From: Gemmatimonadales bacterium
Lineage (GTDB): Bacteria; Gemmatimonadota; Gemmatimonadetes; Gemmatimonadales; GWC2-71-9
Direction of reading: 5' to 3'
Assembly (NCBI GenBank): GCA_036500345.1
Contig: DASYCE010000021.1
Span: forward strand, 1-50,423
DNA length: 50,423 bases
The notes beneath the pieces were generated by a model. That model ran no database searches, was not told the origin of the DNA, and saw only the letters and a program-made list of their open reading frames with translations. The position numbers and the translations under genes were made by a program. This document shows, piece by piece, positions 41,976 to 49,296 of the stretch (the stretch's first letter is position 1; each line of letters starts with the position of its first letter).

Positions 41976-42326
41976 TTAGCGTCCTCGAACAGCGAGACCG
42001 ACCATGTAGCCGAGAAACGCACCGATCGCCGCGAGCAGGAGTATGCCCCCGCCCCCGAAAGGACCACTGTCACGATCGTGGAAAGTGACGTAGCCGATCG
42101 CGGGCAGTGCGACCGCACCGATCGCCGCCCCAATGGCCGGCGCATTCGAAGCGTGGCGAGCGTCGACATCCGGGTGTCGAGGAACCGCCGGAACTCCCTC
42201 GAGGCGCGCGGCCGCTCGGAGCTGCCAGTCATATCGACCGGGCGATGGAACTGACTGCGCTCCTGCCCTGGCGCCGATCAGCGTGAACGCTGCGATCGTA
42301 AACGAACGTCTGAGATAGATGTGCAT
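41976..42326 (-). CDS. Small exported glycine-rich protein
   Basis: This 116-residue protein has a signal peptide (RRSFTIAAFTLIGARAGA, cut before QSV). A polar segment follows (GRYDWQLRAAARLEGVPAVP), then two short hydrophobic Gly/Ala-rich helices: APAIGAAIGAVALPAIGYVT and GGGILLLAAIGAFLGYMVGL. These are glycine-zipper-like and may insert into a membrane. No family is identified. It lies between the two DUF305-LVIVD modules and 22 bases after the methyltransferase stop, so the two may be one transcript. Confidence 0.55.
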   Translation of the reverse strand: MHIYLRRSFTIAAFTLIGARAGAQSVPSPGRYDWQLRAAARLEGVPAVPRHPDVDARHASNAPAIGAAIGAVALPAIGYVTFHDRDSGPFGGGGILLLAAIGAFLGYMVGLAVRGR

Positions 42327-42348
42327 CAGCCAATCGCGTCGAGAGGAC

Positions 42349-42990
42349 TCAGTAGATCCCCGGAATGAACCGCGCCACGCGCGATGAATACTCGCGGTAC
42401 TGATCGCCGAACGCTTCGGTGAGCACTGTCTCTTCCGCCCGTGCCCGGATGTCGGCGCCGAGAAGCATGAGGACCACGGCGACCCACATGATCGTGGTGG
42501 GAATCCAGATCGCAGAGCCCAGGGCGAGGAGATCGAGACCGGCGTAGATCGGATGGCGCACCAGGGCGAACGGTCCGCCGGTGGCGAGCTCGTGATCGCT
42601 CTCGATCCGTGCCTGGAAGCGCCACGACCGGAAGTGAAGGAGCGCCCAGCACATCAGCCGCGCGCCGACCGCTATCACCAGTGCACCGACCACCTGTTGC
42701 CCGGTAAACCAGTGCGGCACGCCGGTGCCGAAGACCGCGCTGCCAATTCCCATGTACATCACGAAAAAGCCGATGGCATGGATCGCGACGAGGAGCCGGG
42801 AGAAGCGCGCGGTCGTGGGGACTGCCGCGGCGGGTTGGGCGGTGGCCGGCTCTGACGTGGTCGGCTCCGCCGCTGCCGCGGGATCGGGCTCCGTCGACCG
42901 GCTCAGTGATCGGGTGATCCCGAAGGCGGCCCAGAAGGCGCCGTGGACGGCATAGATCGCGATGTCGAGGGTGATCCTGACGGTAACCAT
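42349..42990 (-). CDS. ICMT-like isoprenylcysteine/phospholipid methyltransferase family membrane protein
   Basis: This 213-residue membrane protein has about five helices. The C-terminal catalytic part has the signature of the ICMT/PEMT/NnrU-like superfamily: GGPFALVRHPIYAGLDLLAL (RHP-x-Y-x-G, SAM-binding), and RARAEETVLTEAFGDQYREY with the E-E pair and terminal SSRVARFIPGIY. An Ala/Pro/Glu-rich loop lies between helices 1 and 2. Family members methylate prenyl-cysteine, lipids or small thiols; here the substrate is unknown. The start at 42990 is the first ATG before the hydrophobic helix; a longer version to 43149 would cover the promoter of the neighbour. It sits between the two DUF305-LVIVD modules. 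Confidence 0.8.
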   Translation of the reverse strand: MVTVRITLDIAIYAVHGAFWAAFGITRSLSRSTEPDPAAAAEPTTSEPATAQPAAAVPTTARFSRLLVAIHAIGFFVMYMGIGSAVFGTGVPHWFTGQQVVGALVIAVGARLMCWALLHFRSWRFQARIESDHELATGGPFALVRHPIYAGLDLLALGSAIWIPTTIMWVAVVLMLLGADIRARAEETVLTEAFGDQYREYSSRVARFIPGIY

Positions 42991-43086
42991 CCTCAAATGT
43001 CGCCCGGCAATGGAATCGGGCAACTCCCTGAACCGGGAACCGGATCGGGGCAACCTCGCTTCCAGTTGCAGCGTCCAACCGATGCA

Positions 43087-43115
43087 TTGCGCTGAAATGG
43101 ATACTGCCGTAGCGT
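43087..43115 (+). promoter_or_regulatory. Promoter-like box of second DUF305-LVIVD module
   Basis: TTGCGC (43087-43092), a 17-base spacer and TAGCGT (43110-43115) lie 107 bases before the DUF305 start codon. It matches the box before the first module (TTGCGT-N17-TAACGT) in ten of twelve hexamer positions, with equal spacing. Confidence 0.45.
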
Positions 43116-43222
43116 TCTGAAACCGCGACTTAGCAAGTCCCGTACGCAATCCACTGGCACCGATGCGTCCCGAGCAACATGATCTAGGCGCGCGGTACCA
43201 TCGAAGATTCCGGAGGAATAGC

Positions 43223-43870
43223 GTGAACAGGAGCGGGCGTTTCTACGCGGCGGTTCTTGCCGCGGTCGTCGGATTGGCCGGTACCCGGTGGCAGCCAGCC
43301 GCGGCGCAGGCAGCGTCGACCGCGCCTTCGGCGAGCCCCCGGCCGCCGGTCTTTCCGCAGCTCTATCCGGTGACCCCCGAAGACGTGAATTTCGTGACCG
43401 GGATGATCGCACATCACTCGCAGGCGATCGTGATGGCCAAGTGGGCGCCGACGCACGGTGCGAGCGAGGACATCCAGACCCTCTGCTCCCGGATCATCAA
43501 CGCGCAGACGGACGAGATCGCGCTGATGCAGCGATGGCTGCAGGACCGCCATCAGCCGGTTCCCGAGGCGAAGCCGGTGCCGATGAAGATGATGATGAAC
43601 GGTGTCGAGACCGAAATGCTCATGCCGGGGATGCTGACCGACGAGCAGATGAAGCAGCTTGATGCCGCGCGTGGAACCGATTTCGACCATCTCTTTCTTC
43701 GTTTCATGATTCAGCATCACCGTGGCGCGGTGCAGATGGTCACCGATCTCTTTGCCGCGGGCGCAGGGCAGGATGAAGGGGTCTTCAAGATGGCCAACGA
43801 TATCCAGGCCGATCAGACCACGGAAATCAACCGGATGGCCAGAATGTTTCTCACCATGCCAGGGGTATGA
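43223..43870 (+). CDS. Exported DUF305 protein, second copy
   Basis: This 215-residue paralogue of the product of the gene at 38861 has signal peptide RFYAAVLAAVVGLAGTRWQP, cut near AQA. Family motifs: FVTGMIAHHSQAIVMAKWAP and FLRFMIQHHRGAVQMVTDLF. Compared with copy 1, the spacer has fewer Met (KPVPMKMMMNG, EMLMPGML). The start is GTG 43223 with CGGAGGA upstream; the ATG at 43163 would lack a proper signal peptide. Its stop codon overlaps the ATG of the following LVIVD gene (ATGA), so the two are translationally coupled, more tightly than in the first module, where the gap is 52 bases. Probably a periplasmic metal-binding protein. Confidence 0.87.
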   Translation: MNRSGRFYAAVLAAVVGLAGTRWQPAAAQAASTAPSASPRPPVFPQLYPVTPEDVNFVTGMIAHHSQAIVMAKWAPTHGASEDIQTLCSRIINAQTDEIALMQRWLQDRHQPVPEAKPVPMKMMMNGVETEMLMPGMLTDEQMKQLDAARGTDFDHLFLRFMIQHHRGAVQMVTDLFAAGAGQDEGVFKMANDIQADQTTEINRMARMFLTMPGV

Positions 43871-45828
43871 CGATGACACTCTCGATGCACCGAACGGTTC
43901 TTGGACTCGCGGTCGCAGCGGCTGCGGTTCTCACCATCCCCGCGGCGGGGCAGGCGCCGAATCCCGACCCGCGGGTCGGATTGCGCGGCGGCAAGCTCGA
44001 CACCAACGGCGTGGTCGAGCCCGCAGCGATGGCCGCGTGGAACATGCGGCTCCTCTCGAATACCACGCCGCCGGCGCCGTTTCTCGGCAAGACCAACGCC
44101 GACCTCGCCTTCTCCGGGAAGTACGTGATCCAGGGGAACTACGGCGGGCCGCTGCTGTGGGATATCTCCGATCCCGCACATCCGGTGCTGGCAAAGACCG
44201 ATCTCTGCCCCGCGTCGCAGGACGACGTCTCGATCTACAAGAACCTGATGTTCGTGTCGAGCGAGTCGAATACCGGCCGCCTCGATTGCGGCGCCGGCGG
44301 TACCGGCCGCGATTCGGTATCGTCGGAGCGGATGCGCGGCGTGCGCATCTTCGACGTCAGCGACATCAACAATCCGAAGTACGTCGCCAACGTCCAGACC
44401 TGCCGCGGTTCGCACACGCACACCGTGGTGAATGATCTGCACGATCCGGCAAACGTATACGTCTATGTGTCGGGACAGGCGCAGGTGCGGCCGTCGTCGG
44501 AACTCGCTGGCTGCGTGAGTGATTCGCCCGACAAGAATCCCAATTCCGCGCGCTTCCGGATCGAAGTGATCAAGGTGCCGCTGGCGCATCCGGAGCAGGC
44601 GGCGATCGTCAACTCGCCGCGCATCTTCAACGATCTTGCCGCCCCGCCGACCCATGGCGAAGCGGCCCTCGAGATCGCGGCGCTCGACTCCGCGCGGCGC
44701 GTCGGCGCGTTCATCGCCGAAATCGGGACGCAGCACATCGTGCTCCCGCCGGCGTTCGTGAAGCCGCAGCTCGACAGCGTGGTCAAGGCACGCGGCGGCA
44801 CCGGCGCACCGACCAAGGCCGACAGTGATGCCTTCCGGGCGTACCTGCCGACCTTCATCAACAAGCTCACCGGCGGCGGCGGCGGCAAGCCGACCGGTCC
44901 GGACCAGTGCCACGACATCACCGTCTATCCGTCGATCGGGTACGCCGGTGGTGCCTGTGCGGGATACGGACTCCTCCTCGACATCAAGAACCCGGCGAAC
45001 CCGGTGCGCGTCGATGCGGCGTCGGATTCGAATTTCTCGTACTGGCATTCGGCGACCTTCAACAACGACGGCACCAAGCTCCTCTTCTCGGATGAATGGG
45101 GCGGTGGCGGCGCGCCGAAGTGCCGCGCCAGCGATCCGAAGGACTGGGGTGCCGACGCGATCTTCACGATGAAGGACGGCAAGCTCACGTTCCAGAGCTA
45201 TTACAAGATGCCGGCGGCGCAGACCTCGCTCGAGAACTGCGTGGCGCACAACGGCTCGCTGATTCCGATCCCCGGCCGCGACGTGATGGTGCAGGCGTGG
45301 TACCAGGGTGGCGTGTCGGTGTTCGACTGGACCGATGGCGCGCATCCGAAGGAGATCGCCTTCTTCGATCGCGGGCCGGTCGATTCGAGCTCGTTCCAGA
45401 TGGGCGGCTCGTGGTCGGCATACTGGTACAACGGCCGCATCTACTCGTCGGAAATCGCGCGCGGCCTCGACATCTTCGAGTTGACGCCGAGCCCGATGCT
45501 GTCGGAAAATGAAATTGCTGCGGCGCGCACGGTGCACGTCGACCAGCTCAACGTCCAGGACCAGCCGAAGTACAGCTGGCCGGCGACGTTCGCGCTGTCG
45601 GGCGCGTACCTCGACCAGCTCGAGCGGGACCACGGTCAGTCGGCGGCGAAGATCGCCTCGGCGCGCACCGGCCTGGCGAGTGCGGAGAAGTTGCAGGGTG
45701 CCGCACGGAAGGCCGCGTTGACGAAGCTGGCAACGCAGCTGCACAGCGATGCCACCAGCGCCACCGACCAGACGAAGGCGCATACCTTCGCGACGTCGGT
45801 GCAGGAGCTGGCAGCCGCGACGAAGTAA
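43867..45828 (+). CDS. Secreted LVIVD-repeat beta-propeller protein, second copy
   Basis: This 653-residue paralogue of the product of the gene at 39570 has a Sec signal peptide (RTVLGLAVAAAAVLTIPAAG), but no lipobox Cys, so this copy is probably soluble in the periplasm while the first is lipid-anchored. Propeller motifs include GGPLLWDISDPAHPVLAKTD, RMRGVRIFDVSDINNPKYVA and GGVSVFDWTDGAHPKEIAFF. All eight Cys and the His-rich turns of the first copy are conserved (LCPASQ, LDCGAG, QTCRGSHTH, AGCVSD, QCHDIT, GACAGY, KCRASD, ENCVAHN). The low-complexity Gly/Arg insert is reduced to TGGGGGKPTG. It overlaps the DUF305 stop by four bases and is followed by a strong hairpin. Confidence 0.85.
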   Translation: MTMTLSMHRTVLGLAVAAAAVLTIPAAGQAPNPDPRVGLRGGKLDTNGVVEPAAMAAWNMRLLSNTTPPAPFLGKTNADLAFSGKYVIQGNYGGPLLWDISDPAHPVLAKTDLCPASQDDVSIYKNLMFVSSESNTGRLDCGAGGTGRDSVSSERMRGVRIFDVSDINNPKYVANVQTCRGSHTHTVVNDLHDPANVYVYVSGQAQVRPSSELAGCVSDSPDKNPNSARFRIEVIKVPLAHPEQAAIVNSPRIFNDLAAPPTHGEAALEIAALDSARRVGAFIAEIGTQHIVLPPAFVKPQLDSVVKARGGTGAPTKADSDAFRAYLPTFINKLTGGGGGKPTGPDQCHDITVYPSIGYAGGACAGYGLLLDIKNPANPVRVDAASDSNFSYWHSATFNNDGTKLLFSDEWGGGGAPKCRASDPKDWGADAIFTMKDGKLTFQSYYKMPAAQTSLENCVAHNGSLIPIPGRDVMVQAWYQGGVSVFDWTDGAHPKEIAFFDRGPVDSSSFQMGGSWSAYWYNGRIYSSEIARGLDIFELTPSPMLSENEIAAARTVHVDQLNVQDQPKYSWPATFALSGAYLDQLERDHGQSAAKIASARTGLASAEKLQGAARKAALTKLATQLHSDATSATDQTKAHTFATSVQELAAATK

Positions 45829-45855
45829 CGATCAGCAGCTTGGTCGGCAGACAAG

Positions 45856-45891
45856 AACCCGGGGGTCGCGGAGTACCGCGGCCCCCGGGTT
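45856..45891. terminator. Strong hairpin after second DUF305-LVIVD module
   Basis: Bases 45856-45871 pair with 45876-45891 (16 bp, AACCCGGGGG at the base, one T-G pair) around an AGTA loop, 27 bases after the LVIVD stop. It also lies near the stop of the convergent sortilin-like gene, so it is probably bidirectional. The T-run is poor. Confidence 0.7.
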
Positions 45892-45914
45892 CGCTCTATA
45901 CAACCACTACCGGT

Positions 45915-48900
45915 CTAGCGCCCGGTACCGCAACCCGTGACGGGAACGGTCACAGGCAGCAAGTCCCCTCCCCCAACTCGTTTCCGCTCGGCGTCGAGGT
46001 CCCCGATTCGCTGAACCTGGACTTGATTCAACTTGACAAGCGCCCGTTGGAGATCAGCGCAATTACCGTTGACCGCCGCAAGCACGCTTGCTGTCGGCAT
46101 GACCTCGCCGTATTCCATGTCAGTGAGTCGACGAGCAAGATCGCGATTGAGGGAACCGAATCCTCCTTGCGGTGCGTTGGCGAGCAGTGTGAGCGTTGAA
46201 TCGAACGACCGCGCCGCTGCGCGAAGCGCAGGATCACCACTCTTGATGTCGGACGCCAACCAGTCGTGAAAATGGGCGACTGTCATGAATCCCTTGTTGC
46301 TTGCCTCCAGCCCTGCACTCATCCTCCGCTCGAACGCGACCTGCGCCACGATCGCGGCCTGCGACACCGGGACACGCGGATCCGGCGTGACAGCAAAGGT
46401 CCGGGTGAGGTGCTGATCGCCGGCACTCAAGGTCACGGTGTACCGCCCCGGTGCGATCATCGGCCCCATCGGCACAGTGCGCGGCGTGTTACCCGGAATC
46501 GCATGCCACGAGACGGTGAATTCGGTGTAGTCGAGCAGCGTCCCGGTGTAACCGTAGTTCAACACGCTCGGCGACGGATAGCGGAGATCCCACGCGAAGC
46601 GATGCATCCCCGGTTCGGTGGAGAGAATTGTCGCCGGCTTGATCCAGTACGGCGGCACGTTGATCATCGTGGTGTCGGGCGGAGGCGCCGCATTACTGAA
46701 CTCGCGGATCACGTGCCCGGCGGGATCGGAGAAGGTGACGGTGATCGGACCGCGCACCGGCGCCTTGAGGAAGTAATCGATGATCACCCCTTCCGGCGGA
46801 TTCTGCCCCACCGTCACCTCGGGCGGAAGCGGTGTGTCCTGGGTGTTGTCCCAGCGGGCATGCGTCGCGCTCTCGGGGCGATAGAGGAAGGCATCACCGG
46901 TGGCCGCCACGACATCGTGCGCCTGCCGCAGCGGCGTCACGTCGTCGAGAATCCAGAAGCCGCGGCCGTACGTCGAGATCACCAGGTCGCTCCCGTGCAC
47001 CGTCATATCGCTGATGACAGTGGTCGGCAGATTGATCTGCAACGACTGCCAGTGATCGCCGCGATCGAACGAGACCCAGGTACCGGTCACGGTGCCGGCG
47101 TAGAGCAGATCGGGATTGACCGGGTCCTCGCGCATCACGCGCGCAGTGCCGCCGTCAGCGATGCCGTTGTCGATCTCCTTCCAGGTCGTGCCGAAGTCGG
47201 CGGTGCGATAGAGGTGGGGATGATTGTCACGCGACAGCAGCGCCACGTAGGCGGTGCCGTCAACGCTGTGTGAAGGGTCGATGGTGTTGATCCCGCCTGC
47301 CGGCATTCCCGGCGGCGTGACGTCGTGCCAGGTGAGGCCGCCATCGCGGGTCATCTGCACCAGTCCGTTGCCGGTGCCGACCCAGATTTCGCCGGCCTTG
47401 AGCGTCGACGGCGCGAGTGACTGGATCGAACCGCCGACCACCGGTCCGCTGCGACGACCGGGAACGGCGATCTGCGTGGAATCGGTGCCGACAGTGTGGC
47501 GGACGGTGAGATCGGGCGAGAGGTGACGCCACGTCCTGGCGCTGTCACTCGATGCCATCACGTATTGCGCGCCCATGTAGAGCAGATGCGGATTCTGTGG
47601 CGAGAAGACCAGCGGCGGCGCGCCGCCGAACCGATCGGTGGGCGTCGGCGTGTAGAGGATCGCAATCTCGCTGGTCTTCCGGTCGAACCGCTGCAGCACA
47701 TGGTACCACCCCTGATCGTACACCCAGCGCGGGTTGAGCGGATCGGTCGCGATGAATCCGTTCTCGAAGCCGCCGACCGGAGTCCAGTCGCTGGGACGGA
47801 TCTGGCCGAAGTCGCTCCGGCTCACCACGCAGGCGTCACCGCTGTCCTGCTGCGGACCGCAGACGTGATACGGAAAATCGTTGTCAGTCGACACTCGGTA
47901 GAACTGACCGTTCCGCATGTTGTACCAGCCGTTCCACGTCTCGCCGCCGTCGACCGAAATCGTCGGCCCCTGATCGGCACCGGCGATCATCCGCCGAGGG
48001 TTGGTCGGATCAATCCACAGCAACCGGATATCCGCACCGCTCGGCGCTCCCATGTACGAAACGAAATGCTTGCCGCCATCGAGCGAGCGGTACATCGACG
48101 TGCCCATCAGGTAGGCGACGTCGGGATTCTTCGGATCGGCGTAGATGTGACCGCCGGCGCTGGCTATGGCGGAGGTGCCGAGGGTCCATGACTCGCCGCC
48201 ATCGTCGGAACGATAGAGACCGCCCGGACCGCCTCCGCCGCGCGCGCCGCCGCGGACTTCGCCGTAGAGGCGGTTGCCGTGCGTCCCCGATGCAACGGCG
48301 AGGGCGAAGCCTGCGGCGCCCGGCGGAAGCCCCTTCCCACCGATCGGCTTCCACGTCACGCCGCCGTCAGCCGATCGATAGATGCCAGTCGACGCGCCGC
48401 CGCTCGGTGCCGCTGGTGCGCCGCCACCGCGACCACCGGCGCCCGCGCGCTGCATCGTGGCGTAGATGATCGATGGATCGTCGAAGTCGTAGCTGAGATC
48501 GGAGGCGCCGGTGGCGTCGTCACCGAGAACGCGCGTCCAGTCGTGACCACCGTCGGTCGAGCGATACACGCCGCGCTCGTGATCACCGGGAGGTTCGGCG
48601 CCACGCCCACCCTGCACCGCCACGAGCACAGTATTGGCCTGCCGCGGATCAACGACGATCGCGCTGGTGTATTGCGAGTTGTGGAGGCCGATGTTGGTCC
48701 ACGTCGCTCCGGCGTCGGTGGACTTGTAGACGCCGTCACCGGGAGTGAACGACCAGCCGGACGAATTGCCGGTGCCGACATACACTGTGTTCGGCGACGA
48801 CGGCGCGACGGCAACGGCGCCGACCGACGCAACGTGGACGGAATCGAAGATCGGATTCCAGACGGTGCCGCCGTCGGTGGTCTTCCAGACGCCACCTTCC

Positions 48901-49121
48901 GGAAGACCGACGTAGTAGGTGTTGGGATCTCCCGGAATGCCGGCGACAGCTGCCACGTATCCCGAACGATTGGGACCGATCGATCTCCATCGCATACCGG
49001 CGTAGTAGTCGGGAGTGATCCCCTGCGCGGACGCGATGGCTGCAACGGTGACGGCAAGCGCGCCGGCGAGAGCGATGGAACGGGATGAAGCGCGGTACGG
49101 ACGGGTGAGCGGCGGGATCAC
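45915..49121 (-). CDS. Large secreted sortilin/BNR-type beta-propeller protein
   Basis: The 1068-residue exported protein begins with signal peptide RSIALAGALAVTVAAIASA, cut before QGI. Residues 35-740 hold many BNR/Asp-box-like turns of VPS10/sortilin-type propellers: GGVWKTTDGGTVWNPIFDSV, GVYKSTDAGATWTNIGLHNS, GIYRSADGGVTWKPIGGKG, GLYRSDDGGESWTLG and LVQMTRDGGLTWHDVTPPG. The C-terminal 250 residues include a beta-sandwich-like region (GPITVTFSDPAGHVIREFSN) and a helical end. A Gly-rich insert (GAGGRGGGAPAAPSGGAS) lies near 235. GTG at 49119-49121 with GAGGAG upstream sets the start. Family members are common in Gemmatimonadota and other phyla; they bind or hydrolyse unknown ligands. It is divergent from a related gene at 49297. 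Confidence 0.85.
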   Translation of the reverse strand: MIPPLTRPYRASSRSIALAGALAVTVAAIASAQGITPDYYAGMRWRSIGPNRSGYVAAVAGIPGDPNTYYVGLPEGGVWKTTDGGTVWNPIFDSVHVASVGAVAVAPSSPNTVYVGTGNSSGWSFTPGDGVYKSTDAGATWTNIGLHNSQYTSAIVVDPRQANTVLVAVQGGRGAEPPGDHERGVYRSTDGGHDWTRVLGDDATGASDLSYDFDDPSIIYATMQRAGAGGRGGGAPAAPSGGASTGIYRSADGGVTWKPIGGKGLPPGAAGFALAVASGTHGNRLYGEVRGGARGGGGPGGLYRSDDGGESWTLGTSAIASAGGHIYADPKNPDVAYLMGTSMYRSLDGGKHFVSYMGAPSGADIRLLWIDPTNPRRMIAGADQGPTISVDGGETWNGWYNMRNGQFYRVSTDNDFPYHVCGPQQDSGDACVVSRSDFGQIRPSDWTPVGGFENGFIATDPLNPRWVYDQGWYHVLQRFDRKTSEIAILYTPTPTDRFGGAPPLVFSPQNPHLLYMGAQYVMASSDSARTWRHLSPDLTVRHTVGTDSTQIAVPGRRSGPVVGGSIQSLAPSTLKAGEIWVGTGNGLVQMTRDGGLTWHDVTPPGMPAGGINTIDPSHSVDGTAYVALLSRDNHPHLYRTADFGTTWKEIDNGIADGGTARVMREDPVNPDLLYAGTVTGTWVSFDRGDHWQSLQINLPTTVISDMTVHGSDLVISTYGRGFWILDDVTPLRQAHDVVAATGDAFLYRPESATHARWDNTQDTPLPPEVTVGQNPPEGVIIDYFLKAPVRGPITVTFSDPAGHVIREFSNAAPPPDTTMINVPPYWIKPATILSTEPGMHRFAWDLRYPSPSVLNYGYTGTLLDYTEFTVSWHAIPGNTPRTVPMGPMIAPGRYTVTLSAGDQHLTRTFAVTPDPRVPVSQAAIVAQVAFERRMSAGLEASNKGFMTVAHFHDWLASDIKSGDPALRAAARSFDSTLTLLANAPQGGFGSLNRDLARRLTDMEYGEVMPTASVLAAVNGNCADLQRALVKLNQVQVQRIGDLDAERKRVGGGDLLPVTVPVTGCGTGR

Positions 49122-49296
49122 TGCGGCTCCTCAGGCAACTGAACGATTGCGGTCTGTGGGGGTGGGCCGCCGAAGTATCACGACCCACGCGGTTGTGCGC
49201 CAGCGATCTCTCCTCCCTTCCGCCGGCGAGAGCGCGCTGCATATTGGAGCTACCCCCGACGTCATCTCTCGCCTTCCTCCGACTGGAGCAGTTTCA

